Shown here: positions 1 to 7,086 of the stretch, in pieces
How the letters are laid out: every line of letters starts with the position of its first letter
How positions within the stretch are numbered: position 1 is the stretch's first letter
Source: an uncultured Flavobacteriaceae bacterium
GTDB lineage: Bacteria; Bacteroidota; Bacteroidia; Flavobacteriales; Flavobacteriaceae
Direction: 5' to 3'
Assembly: GCA_947500525.1 (NCBI GenBank)
Contig: CANMSH010000001.1
Coordinates: forward strand, 124,001-188,000
Length of the DNA: 64,000 nucleotides
The notes under the pieces: generated by a model
Seen by the model: the letters and a program-made list of their open reading frames with translations, nothing else
What the model was told of the DNA's origin: nothing
Databases searched by the model: none
Made by a program: the position numbers and the translations under genes

Positions 1-114
1 GTTGAAATGAACAAAATAAACACTTTTTATAAAAAAGATTGGCCCACTTACAGAAAACAAATTGAGGCTTTAAATCTCAGTTTATTTAAAGACTTTAAGG
101 AGTTGAAAGAATAA
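1..114 (+). CDS. C-terminal end of an unidentified protein (cut by window start)
   Basis: The first frame of the plus strand is open from base 1 to a TAA at 112-114, followed directly by a second TAA. It encodes 37 charged residues (Lys, Glu and aromatic rich, ending KELKE). It could be the tail of a longer gene that begins before the window. Nothing in it identifies a family. It converges with the lipoprotein gene whose stop codon lies at 120. A spurious short open frame is the alternative. Confidence 0.5.
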   Translation, partial: VEMNKINTFYKKDWPTYRKQIEALNLSLFKDFKELKE

Positions 115-119
115 TAAAT

Positions 120-752
120 CTATTTGCTTTCAATATTTGATGGCTTTAAACACTTTTTAGTTTCCCACTTGTTTTTTAGAGAATCAAGTGGGATTTTTTT
201 AGAATTGCAATCTAAAAAGTAGCCGTTTTTATCTTTACTTAAGATCAAAAGTTTTCCGGCCAAAAGCGAATCATTCACTTTCTGCATGAGTACCATTTTT
301 GTTTCTTTTTTAAACCTATGACCTACGGCTATTCCAACCCTATTGTTATGTAAATCCATCTCGGTTGCAGGTTTATCGGGAAGTAGACCATCTTCTAACC
401 TACGCTTTTTATATGTTTGATAATTACCTTTTTCATGCGCTTTCCCTAAGGTATACGCAGCTCTTTTACCAATATCTTGAGAAAGACGTGCCATCCAATA
501 ACTATGCTTGAACGCATCTAATTTACCTCCATTATTATCTTTTCCAACCATGTCATTAACTAGTTGTATTGAATCTTTAACACGCAATACTTCCATCGAA
601 ATCGAATATGCCCTCTTCGCTTTGAATGGATGCAAAAGTACCCATGTTCTTTCTGGCTTAGACAATTTAGACAATGACCGCTTCAACTTTGGTGAGCAGC
701 TAAGGAATAGTAAACAGAACAAACAATAATATATTTTTTTCATCATTGACAT
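120..752 (-). CDS. Lipoprotein with DUF6973-like domain
   Basis: Protein of about 210 residues. It starts with a basic-hydrophobic signal and a lipobox ending at Cys19 (FLSC), so it should be lipid-anchored. The conserved part runs from HPFKAKRA (about residue 41) through GGKLDAFKHSYW (75-86), LGKAHEKGN and EMDLHNNRVG. This Asp/His-rich pattern fits the family I know as DUF6973, found in many Bacteroidota and of unknown function; several His and Asp residues could bind metal, but that is inference. Met codons at 1, 3 and 4 make the start uncertain by a few residues. It diverges from the small glycine-rich gene to its right. Confidence 0.7.
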   Translation of the reverse strand: MSMMKKIYYCLFCLLFLSCSPKLKRSLSKLSKPERTWVLLHPFKAKRAYSISMEVLRVKDSIQLVNDMVGKDNNGGKLDAFKHSYWMARLSQDIGKRAAYTLGKAHEKGNYQTYKKRRLEDGLLPDKPATEMDLHNNRVGIAVGHRFKKETKMVLMQKVNDSLLAGKLLILSKDKNGYFLDCNSKKIPLDSLKNKWETKKCLKPSNIESK

Positions 753-880
753 ATCATTCTAAGAAGTCTAAAATTAAATATTTATACTTTAAGGATATCC
801 TAAAAATGAATGCCATTAATTGTGTATTATATAAATTTTTCGTTAATTTATCATTATTAACCGAAATTAATCAAACATTT

Positions 881-1165
881 ATGGAAAATTTACTCCCATT
901 AATCATTCAATTAGTAAGTGGTGCTGCTGGCGGAAACGTTGCAGGATCTTTAATGAAAAAGTTCTCTCTTGGTACAGTAGGGAATTCAATTTTAGGTATT
1001 TTAGGTGGTGGCCTAGGTGGTCAACTTCTTGGTATGCTAGGAATTGAAACCGGTGGTTCAGAAATGGCCATTGGAAGCATTTTAGGAAGTGTTGCCGGTG
1101 GTGGTGTTGGAGGTGGTGTGTTGATGGCCATTGTAGGAATGATTAAGAATGCTATGAAGAAATAA
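881..1165 (+). CDS. Small glycine-rich membrane-type protein
   Basis: 94 residues, starting at the ATG at 881 (MENLLPLII); the open frame extends upstream but without protein-like character. The sequence is dominated by Gly, Leu and Ala with repeated GxxxG-like steps (GGNVAG, GILGGGLGGQLLG, GSVAGGGVGGGVL) and three hydrophobic stretches, ending in a basic tail (KNAMKK). This suggests tightly packed membrane helices. I recall similar unannotated proteins in Bacteroidota and Proteobacteria, but no function. A strong hairpin terminator follows 21 bases after the stop, so it is probably a single-gene unit. Confidence 0.75.
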   Translation: MENLLPLIIQLVSGAAGGNVAGSLMKKFSLGTVGNSILGILGGGLGGQLLGMLGIETGGSEMAIGSILGSVAGGGVGGGVLMAIVGMIKNAMKK

Positions 1166-1185
1166 ATAACATAGCTTAAAAATTT

Positions 1186-1214
1186 AAAGGCGTTCAAATT
1201 TGAACGCCTTTTTT
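1186..1214 (+). terminator. Intrinsic terminator after the glycine-rich gene
   Basis: Perfect 13+13 palindrome AAAGGCGTTCAAA / TTTGAACGCCTTT followed by further T residues. It is placed just after the stop codon at 1165 and before the promoter of the aminopeptidase gene. Confidence 0.85.
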
Positions 1215-1215
1215 A

Positions 1216-1245
1216 TTGCCTAATTCATTAGAACTGTTATTTTTG
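1216..1245 (+). promoter_or_regulatory. Bacteroidota-type promoter of the aminopeptidase P gene
   Basis: TTG at 1216-1218, 19-nt spacer, then TATTTTTG at 1238-1245. This matches the -33/-7 consensus (TTG, N17-23, TAnnTTTG) described for Bacteroidota sigma factor. The start codon is at 1267, leaving a short leader. Confidence 0.6.
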
Positions 1246-1266
1246 ATGTTCTTATAAACCTGCCTT

Positions 1267-2559
1267 ATGAAATACTTTCCAATAGACTCGAAACTCTTTA
1301 TTCAGAATCGTAAAAATTTTGCAATGCAAATGCAAGCGAATAGTTTAGCTGTTTTTAATTCTAATGACATTTATCCTATAAGCGCAGACAGCACTATGCC
1401 CTTCGAGCAGCATAGAGATATCTTTTATTTAAGCGGAGTAGATCAGGAAGAAAGCATACTCGTGCTATTTCCCGACTGCCCCAAAGAAAAACATCGAGAA
1501 ATTCTATTTTTAAAAGAAACCAATGAACATATTGCAGTTTGGGAAGGTGAAAAATTAACAAAGGAAGCTGCATATAAAACTAGTGGTATTAAAACAGTGT
1601 ATTGGCTAAAAGATATGGAACGTATTCTTTTTGAAATTATGACGCAATGCCAGACTATTTATATAAATACAAATGAGCACTATCGTGCTTCAGTTGAGAC
1701 CGAAACTCGTGAAGATCGTTTTACAAAATGGATAAAAGACAAATATCCTGCGCATACTGTGGCAAAAAGCAATCCTATTTTACAACGCCTTCGATCAGTA
1801 AAAAATCCGCTAGAACTAGATTTAATACAACGTGCTTGTGACATTACAGAAAAAGGGTTTCGTAGAGTATTAAAGTTTGTAAAACCTGGAGTCATGGAGT
1901 ATGAAATTGAGGCAGAATTTATACATGAATTTTTAAGAAATCGTTCTAAGAAGTTTGCATATACCCCTATTGTTGCCTCAGGAAATAATGCCAATGTACT
2001 TCATTATATCGAAAATAATCAAGAGTGTAAATCTGGAGAACTCATCTTAATAGATGTTGGAGCAGAATACGCAAATTATTCTAGTGATATGACGCGTACT
2101 ATACCTGTTTCGGGAAAATTTTCAAAGCGCCAAAAAGAAGTTTATAACGCAGTGTTAAGAGTTAAAAATGAAGCTACTAAGCTGTTAACTCCAGGCACAG
2201 ATTGGGCAGCATATCAGATTGAAGTAGGTAAAATGATGACTTCTGAGTTAATTGGCTTAAAACTTCTTGACAAAAAAGATGTAAAAAACGAAAATCCAGA
2301 ATGGCCGGCTTACAAAAAATATTTTATGCATGGTACTTCGCATCATATGGGACTAGACACACATGATTATGGTCTATTGACTGAACCCATGAAAGCCAAT
2401 ATGGTCTTTACTGTAGAACCTGGAATTTACATACCAGACGAAGGCTTCGGAATTCGTCTAGAAGACGATGTTGTCATTCAGAAAAAAGGTGCACCTCTAA
2501 ATTTAATGAAAAACATACCGATTGAAGTTGACGAAATTGAAGAATTAATGTCGAAATAA
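1267..2559 (+). CDS. pepP: Xaa-Pro aminopeptidase (aminopeptidase P, peptidase M24)
   Basis: 430 residues, cytosolic, no signal peptide. It should remove an N-terminal residue preceding proline from peptides. The N-terminal half (about 1-170) is the creatinase-like N domain; the C-terminal pita-bread domain carries the five dinuclear metal ligands expected of the M24 family: Asp263 and Asp274 (DVGAEYANYSSDMTRT), His359 (HGTSHHMGLDTHD), Glu384 (TVEPGIYIPDEG) and Glu399 (IRLEDDVVI). Spacing matches E. coli PepP. It sits alone behind its own promoter and converges with the NTF2-like gene. Confidence 0.93.
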   Translation: MKYFPIDSKLFIQNRKNFAMQMQANSLAVFNSNDIYPISADSTMPFEQHRDIFYLSGVDQEESILVLFPDCPKEKHREILFLKETNEHIAVWEGEKLTKEAAYKTSGIKTVYWLKDMERILFEIMTQCQTIYINTNEHYRASVETETREDRFTKWIKDKYPAHTVAKSNPILQRLRSVKNPLELDLIQRACDITEKGFRRVLKFVKPGVMEYEIEAEFIHEFLRNRSKKFAYTPIVASGNNANVLHYIENNQECKSGELILIDVGAEYANYSSDMTRTIPVSGKFSKRQKEVYNAVLRVKNEATKLLTPGTDWAAYQIEVGKMMTSELIGLKLLDKKDVKNENPEWPAYKKYFMHGTSHHMGLDTHDYGLLTEPMKANMVFTVEPGIYIPDEGFGIRLEDDVVIQKKGAPLNLMKNIPIEVDEIEELMSK

Positions 2560-2630
2560 GAGGTCTGATTTCAGAAATAAATAGTACGTCGTCAACGAAG
2601 ACATTATCGAACAATTTTGTTGAGCATAAC

Positions 2631-3089
2631 TTAATTTTTCAACGAAAATTTAGGTTTTGACTGCCATACAATATTGATTATTTTCCACCCATCTTTGGTA
2701 TTCACCATATTTAAATAATCAATTCCCCAAACGGCTGTTACCTTCGTAACGGAAATCTTATCAGATATTTCTAATAGTTCTACTTTACGCGGACTCGAAT
2801 CGGTTACCTGATCGCCCTTAACATTCCATCTCTTGGCCAAGTTTATAAGTCGGTCAAAAGGCATTTCTAGGGCATCAGAATAACCTTTCTTTTTTTCATC
2901 ATACCACCATCCAACTTTCCTCAAATCTTTATGGATACTCTGATATGCCAAGGTTGTATCAACTTTGTAAAAAATATCAATGTAATTATAACTCGTACGA
3001 GTTACTTCTTTAATGGCGGTCTCTTTATCTTGAGCATTCGTTTGAATACAGCTATAAAATAAGAATACAATTACAGTTAGTTGTTTCAT
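2631..3089 (-). CDS. Secreted NTF2/SnoaL-like protein of unknown role
   Basis: 152 residues from the ATG at 3089, chosen because it places a clean signal peptide (MKQLTVIVFLFYSCIQTNAQ) at the N-terminus. The rest (KEVTRTSYNYIDIFYKVDTTLAYQSI..., ending SVTKVTAVWGIDYLNMV...GWKIINIVW) has the helix-then-sheet order of the nuclear-transport-factor-2-like/lumazine-binding-like fold common in Bacteroidota exported proteins. No catalytic residues can be assigned. It is the last gene of a three-gene set with the YceI-like gene (57-bp gap) and the unknown secreted gene, downstream of a membrane-bound AraC regulator. Confidence 0.72.
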   Translation of the reverse strand: MKQLTVIVFLFYSCIQTNAQDKETAIKEVTRTSYNYIDIFYKVDTTLAYQSIHKDLRKVGWWYDEKKKGYSDALEMPFDRLINLAKRWNVKGDQVTDSSPRKVELLEISDKISVTKVTAVWGIDYLNMVNTKDGWKIINIVWQSKPKFSLKN

Positions 3090-3146
3090 AATAAGTGTTT
3101 TACCCAAAAATAACCCTTGCGTTCAAGTATTTGAGTTAATAAAAAC

Positions 3147-3722
3147 TTAAATTTTCGCAAAGACAAAGGTTCCTTTAATTTTGAATATATCTGCAATTGC
3201 ATTATCTTTCAACTTTTTAAAAAAACTAGGAGAATTAAATGTCACGTCGTATTTAGTTCTATCTAATTCTATGTCATATGATATCTTTAGTTCGTTTGAG
3301 GTTATTTGAATTGTTACTTCTAATTGTACTCTGTTGGTTCTGTTTTTAATTGTCATGTCTCCAACTAAAGTATTTTTACCCTCGACTATTGTGGCAGGTT
3401 CGACTAAATTAAAAAGCGCCGTCCTATATTTTTTAACCTCGAAAAAATCTTTATTCCTTAAATGCGCCTTTAGGTCTTTATTTTCATGATGAAGGCTATT
3501 CATATCAATTGTAAGTTTTAAACTTTTAAGATTTTTACCATTTAATATCAAAGTTCCTGACTTAGACTTTAGTGTTCCTTTAGGGGCATATGAATTAAAA
3601 GCAGCTTTTCCTATCCAATTTATGGTACTGCTTTTTTCACTTAATTTAAATTCTTGTCCATCCGTTTTCAAGCAATAAAACATAACTAGAATCATAACGA
3701 TAAAGGTTTTAATTTTTCTCAT
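3147..3722 (-). CDS. YceI-like lipocalin-fold secreted protein
   Basis: 191 residues with an N-terminal signal (about 1-22). The mature part has the YceI pattern: KLSEKSSTINWIGKAAFNSYAPKG near the start, then LKLTIDMNSLHHENKDLKAHLRNKDFFEVKKY, where family members carry the 'L..HL...DFF....YP' signature. YceI proteins bind polyisoprenoid or similar lipids in the periplasm; binding is family knowledge, not shown here. The Pro usually following the Tyr of the signature is Arg here. Only 4 bp separate it from the upstream gene, so they are probably co-transcribed. Confidence 0.85.
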   Translation of the reverse strand: MRKIKTFIVMILVMFYCLKTDGQEFKLSEKSSTINWIGKAAFNSYAPKGTLKSKSGTLILNGKNLKSLKLTIDMNSLHHENKDLKAHLRNKDFFEVKKYRTALFNLVEPATIVEGKNTLVGDMTIKNRTNRVQLEVTIQITSNELKISYDIELDRTKYDVTFNSPSFFKKLKDNAIADIFKIKGTFVFAKI

Positions 3723-3726
3723 ACTA

Positions 3727-4215
3727 TTAATTTAAAAGGTTCGATGTTGTTTCAATTTTTTCATAACCGCATACTGTTTCTCCTTCTTGAGTTTTACCAA
3801 TGAAATACCACATAGCCCATCCTCCGAAAAGTCTACTGTCAGTTCTCCAATTCTTTACCCAAGTATATGGCTCTGCCTGTTTTAACTGACCACTTTTTAG
3901 TCCGAAATTTTTGTTTAACTCTTTAACCGGATACGATTTGCGCAAGTTCCAAACGTCATTGTAAAACAGATAAGCTCCATATTCTATGATTTCAATATTA
4001 CCCTCCGTACATAAAATCGTTGTATTGTGCTTCCAGTAATAGAAATTACCAATTTTAATGGGATCAATTTTTTTAGGAAAGTTGTGTACTTGTATAATTC
4101 TTCTCAGTTTGTCAAACTTCTTTGGTAAATTGTCATTCAAAGGTTTCCCATATTCTATTTGAGAGTAAACACATTGTGAAACAAAGAATAAGATAAGATA
4201 CATTGTTGATTTCAT
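3727..4215 (-). CDS. Secreted protein of unknown function
   Basis: 162 residues from the ATG at 4215, which begins an export signal (MKSTMYLILFFVSQCVYSQ); a longer upstream frame lacks signal character. The mature part contains several Trp and Tyr residues (FYYWKHNTTILCTEG, FYNDVWNLRKSYPVKELNKNFGL, WRTDSRLFGGWAMWYF). I do not recognise the family. It is the first gene after the membrane-bound AraC regulator, and a perfect 10-bp direct repeat with 42-bp spacing lies immediately upstream, suggesting that this regulator controls it together with the YceI-like and NTF2-like genes. Confidence 0.65.
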   Translation of the reverse strand: MKSTMYLILFFVSQCVYSQIEYGKPLNDNLPKKFDKLRRIIQVHNFPKKIDPIKIGNFYYWKHNTTILCTEGNIEIIEYGAYLFYNDVWNLRKSYPVKELNKNFGLKSGQLKQAEPYTWVKNWRTDSRLFGGWAMWYFIGKTQEGETVCGYEKIETTSNLLN

Positions 4216-4285
4216 AATGAATAATTTAAAATGTTTCAACAAATGTGCAATACAACTACTATAGAAGTCGCCTCTATTAGAAAAA

Positions 4286-4337
4286 TGAGACCTTTTTACA
4301 CGCACGAAGAAGTTTCAGTTAAAAAATTGAGACCTTT
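4286..4337. promoter_or_regulatory. Direct repeat TGAGACCTTT, 42-bp period (candidate AraC operator)
   Basis: TGAGACCTTT occurs at 4286-4295 and again, 10/10 identical, at 4328-4337 where it overlaps the stop codon of the AraC-type gene. The 42-bp period is four helical turns, the type of same-face spacing used by AraC-family proteins. It lies just upstream of the secreted-protein gene starting at 4215. Confidence 0.4.
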
Positions 4338-5442
4338 AAATTTCTAATCTCAAATCTCGTGGCGATTTGCCGGTTGCTTTTTTTACGGCTCGGTTAAAAG
4401 AGGCTTTTGAATTAAAACCTACTTCAAATGCCAGGCTTAGGAGCGTATACTTTTCATTATTAGAATCTTTAAGAAGATCTTTTAATTCATCAATACGCAA
4501 TTCGTTTACGTAATCGCTAAATTTTTTCCCAAAATGAATATTTAAGCACTTCGTTAAAAGATACGGTTTGATTTGAAGTTTATCTGAAAGTTTTGATAAG
4601 GTTAACTCAGGATCTCGATACAGCTGAGACGTTGTCATAAGTTGCTCCAGGTTTTTACCAATTATCTCGAGCTGCCGTTGTTCTTTTTGAGATAACATGG
4701 TTTTACTTTTAACAGCTGGTATAGATTTTCTATAGAAGCCTTCAATACCTAACCAGTACGTAATTAAGGCCATACCTACAAACAAAGGATAGGTATAAAA
4801 TTTCTCAAAAGCGTAATTAAAAAAGAGAAGATCGATTGTAACAATGGTAATTAACAACACTGAATAAGTTATCAATATTATTAGAATTCTATGTATCCAT
4901 TTCGTTTTTTCTTTATGTGCAACATCCGTATTTGACAGAAGTAATTTTCTCGAATTCACACCATAATAAATGATTAACAATCCACAAATTATGTACATCG
5001 TTGGATAATGCATCCATACTACATATCCCCAATAGCCTAACCAGGTTAAACTTTCACGTGTGCCATCCCAGAAAAAATTTTGAGATTTAATATAGTTACT
5101 CCAAATAAATTCAATGATTACAGGTAAGAAATGTATCCAGTCTCTTTTTAGTTGAATTTTAAAATTTGGAATTAAGTATGCTTTAACAAAAAAGTAAATC
5201 AAAACACCATAAATCCAATTAAATTCTAAGAACAAATGATACCAAATATCATAAAAACCTATTCCGAAAAGTTTGAGTACTTCAACGAAAAGACGATACG
5301 AAAAGAAGAACAAAATCGCTGCTAAAAACCGATTGGCCGAAGTATTTAAATTATTTCTATTCCAAAGAATAATACCGTATACAAACCCTTGTATACCTCC
5401 AACACATAATAGAATTACTAAAATAATTTCTAGGAGCTTCAT
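4336..5442 (-). CDS. Membrane-bound AraC-family transcriptional regulator
   Basis: 368 residues. The first 235 or so contain about seven hydrophobic segments (MKLLEIILVILLCVGGIQGFVY..., IYGVLIYFFVKAYL, IYIICGLLIIYYG, ILIILITYSVLLITIVTIDLLFF), and the C-terminal 100 contain the two helix-turn-helix units of the AraC/XylS family (LTLSKLSDKLQIKPYLLTKCLNIHFGKKFSDYVNELRIDELKDLL ... SLAFEVGFNSKASFNRAVKKATGKSPRDLR). This 7TM-HTH layout is typical of Bacteroidota; the membrane part is presumed to sense an envelope signal. The genes directly downstream on the same strand encode three secreted proteins, which are the likely targets. Confidence 0.88.
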   Translation of the reverse strand: MKLLEIILVILLCVGGIQGFVYGIILWNRNNLNTSANRFLAAILFFFSYRLFVEVLKLFGIGFYDIWYHLFLEFNWIYGVLIYFFVKAYLIPNFKIQLKRDWIHFLPVIIEFIWSNYIKSQNFFWDGTRESLTWLGYWGYVVWMHYPTMYIICGLLIIYYGVNSRKLLLSNTDVAHKEKTKWIHRILIILITYSVLLITIVTIDLLFFNYAFEKFYTYPLFVGMALITYWLGIEGFYRKSIPAVKSKTMLSQKEQRQLEIIGKNLEQLMTTSQLYRDPELTLSKLSDKLQIKPYLLTKCLNIHFGKKFSDYVNELRIDELKDLLKDSNNEKYTLLSLAFEVGFNSKASFNRAVKKATGKSPRDLRLEI

Positions 5443-5534
5443 CTTGTTAAAGATACATAAATAGGGTATATTATTTTTATGGTCTTCAGTAATATCTAAC
5501 CTACAACAAGATATCGTATCTTAAATTACGACAT

Positions 5535-5566
5535 AAAAAAGGCGAACTCTTACGAATCCGCCTTTT
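5535..5566 (-). terminator. Intrinsic terminator of the redox operon
   Basis: On the minus strand AAAAGGCG...(T)TCGCCTTTTT forms a G+C-containing stem with a T tail. It lies 22 bases past the stop of the cupredoxin-like gene (5588) and before the AraC gene region, closing the operon that starts with thioredoxin. Confidence 0.75.
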
Positions 5567-5587
5567 CAAACTAATCTCAAATTTAAA

Positions 5588-5968
5588 CTACTCTACTATT
5601 AAGGTATATTGCGGTGTCGGGTTCAAAGGGCAGAAATATACATACTCTCCTTTTTTCAACGTTACCGTCTTAGAAGTTTCCTTCGTATTATTTTTTACTT
5701 GTGATGTTACATAGGCATTCTTGATATGATTGGCGGCATCCGTTTTACCTTTTGGTGCCAATACAAAACCAACATTATGACCCACTTCATTGTTAGAAAT
5801 TTCAAAAATATAGCTCCCTTCAGAAAGCGTAATTTGTTTCTGGGTGAACTCACCTTTCGTTTGTTCTAATGAAACTACTTTTACCATTTCCTTTTTTGAC
5901 ATTTTATCTTGTGCAGTAGCAGTTAACGTAAAGGCTACTAAAAATAATCCTACTAATAAATTCTTCAT
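5588..5968 (-). CDS. Exported cupredoxin-like protein with incomplete copper site
   Basis: 126 residues with a signal peptide (MKNLLVGLFLVAFTLTATAQ). The mature part has a plastocyanin-like ending: EISNNEVGHNVGFVLAPKG supplies the first His, and KKGEYVYFCPLNPTPQYTLIVE supplies the Cys. Canonical type-1 copper proteins have a second His and usually a Met shortly after the Cys; here the 13 residues after Cys contain neither. The protein may therefore hold copper differently or only keep the fold. It is the last gene of the operon thioredoxin, small CxxC protein, AhpD-like protein, cupredoxin, 43 bp after its neighbour. Confidence 0.75.
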   Translation of the reverse strand: MKNLLVGLFLVAFTLTATAQDKMSKKEMVKVVSLEQTKGEFTQKQITLSEGSYIFEISNNEVGHNVGFVLAPKGKTDAANHIKNAYVTSQVKNNTKETSKTVTLKKGEYVYFCPLNPTPQYTLIVE

Positions 5969-6011
5969 TTTTTTAAATTTTTAAATTCTGTTTTTGTTTT
6001 GTTTTATCTAA

Positions 6012-6557
6012 TTAAACTAATTCTTCCAATTTTTGAACAGGTGGAAAATCAACTGGTATTTGCGTTGTGTTATTTATATAATTCGAAATAGTTTTATCTC
6101 CAACCAAAGAAATTACATCAATTAAATTTCCTTTTGTATATCCTTGATTAAAAAACTTTTCCAAAATGGTAGCATCTGTGTTTCCTCTACTTTCTGTTAT
6201 ATTTTTAGCCAATTCAGCTAAAACATTAAGCTTTGCATCAAAAGATGCTCCTCCAGCTCTTAATTCTAGAATTTCATCGTCAGTAAAACCATTCATTTTG
6301 CTTATCGCAGTATGTGCTGATAAACAATACTCACAACCGTTTACTTGACTCACGGCCAAATTAACAACCTCTTTTTCCTTTGTCGACAAAGATGTCTTGG
6401 CATTACTGAAATTTAAATAATTTTCTAAAGCCGTATCGCTATAGGCATATGTTGCAAATAAGTTAGGAACGAAACCTAATCCTTTTTGTAAATTGTCAAA
6501 AATTGCTTGATTTTTTTCTGATACTTCATCTCTAGTTGGTACATTAAATGTGCTCAT
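6012..6557 (-). CDS. AhpD/carboxymuconolactone decarboxylase-like protein
   Basis: 181 residues, no signal. The core motif CxxCxxxH is present (VNGCEYCLSAHTAISKMNGFTDDEI), the proton-relay/disulfide pair used by AhpD-type peroxidases. The N-terminal segment (LGFVPNLFATYAYSDTALENYLNF) is typical of the uncharacterised peroxidase-related branch. It is likely a thiol-dependent peroxidase or disulfide reductase recharged by thioredoxin, whose gene lies two genes upstream in the same operon; the reaction is inferred from family and context. True carboxymuconolactone decarboxylase activity is unlikely. Confidence 0.88.
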   Translation of the reverse strand: MSTFNVPTRDEVSEKNQAIFDNLQKGLGFVPNLFATYAYSDTALENYLNFSNAKTSLSTKEKEVVNLAVSQVNGCEYCLSAHTAISKMNGFTDDEILELRAGGASFDAKLNVLAELAKNITESRGNTDATILEKFFNQGYTKGNLIDVISLVGDKTISNYINNTTQIPVDFPPVQKLEELV

Positions 6558-6584
6558 AATTTTATTTTTTAAGTTTTATTATTA

Positions 6585-6677
6585 TTATTTTTCTATTGTA
6601 TTTGTTAATCTTTCTAAATTGCTTTCATCATATTCCTGATATCCCCAGCAATTCGGGCATCCATTGTTATTTTCCAT
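6585..6677 (-). CDS. 30-residue CxxC protein in the redox operon
   Basis: ATG at 6677, stop TAA at 6585-6587, giving 30 residues beginning MENNNGCPNCWGYQEYDE. Cys7 and Cys10 form a CPNC pair followed by Trp and several acidic residues. The start codon lies 2 bases after the stop of thioredoxin and the stop 27 bases before the AhpD-like gene, which argues for a real, translationally coupled gene. I recall similar tiny unannotated proteins beside AhpD-like genes in Flavobacteriia, but cannot verify that here. It may be a redox or metal (Zn/Cu) carrier peptide. It is too short for ordinary gene finders. Confidence 0.65.
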   Translation of the reverse strand: MENNNGCPNCWGYQEYDESNLERLTNTIEK

Positions 6678-6679
6678 AA

Positions 6680-7000
6680 TTAAGCTGTTTTTAAATCATT
6701 TATTTGCGCTCTCAAATCGTTTTCAGAGATCAATCCATTTTGTCTATTTACTTCATCACCATTAGAGATATATACCAAAGTTGGAATACTTCTTACTCCA
6801 AATTTAGCGGCGAGGTCGGCATTTTCATCTACGTTTACTTTCTGTATTAATACATCTCCGTCGAACTCATCAGCCAATTTGTGAATGGTTGGTAATAATG
6901 TTTGACATGGACCGCACCAATCTGCGTAAAAATCGATGAGTACTTTTTTATTGTTTTCTATCGTTTTTTGAAAATCTTTTTGACTTAATTGTATGTCCAT
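6680..7000 (-). CDS. trxA: Thioredoxin
   Basis: 106 residues, cytosolic, a single thioredoxin fold. The active site is the standard FYADWCGPCQ (Cys at about 29 and 32), and the cis-Pro loop is VRSIPTLVY. Length is normal for TrxA. It should reduce protein disulfides and, in this operon, probably serves the AhpD-like protein. First gene of the operon 7000 to 5588, with an AraC regulator directly upstream on the same strand and a direct repeat in the gap. It may be a specialised rather than the housekeeping thioredoxin, because it is tied to this operon. Confidence 0.92.
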   Translation of the reverse strand: MDIQLSQKDFQKTIENNKKVLIDFYADWCGPCQTLLPTIHKLADEFDGDVLIQKVNVDENADLAAKFGVRSIPTLVYISNGDEVNRQNGLISENDLRAQINDLKTA

Positions 7001-7056
7001 TTTTTCTTTATTTTTAATTACACTACAAAGATGCAGCGGATAAAGACTCTAGAAAA

Positions 7057-7084
7057 TGGACAAAAGTTCCTAGTACTTGGACAA
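7057..7084. promoter_or_regulatory. Direct repeat TGGACAA, 21-bp period (candidate AraC operator)
   Basis: TGGACAA at 7057-7063 and at 7078-7084, exactly 21 bp apart, i.e. two helical turns, the usual spacing of AraC-family half-sites. The pair lies between the AraC gene (stop at 7087) and thioredoxin (start 7000). A -7-like CATCTTTG on the minus strand (7033-7026) follows, so the repeat is placed as for an activator site. Confidence 0.5.
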
Positions 7085-7086
7085 GT

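Noticed and set aside
508..729. Open frame of 73 codons on the plus strand
   Set aside because: Antisense to the lipoprotein gene, low-complexity composition, no start context or domain; a shadow frame.
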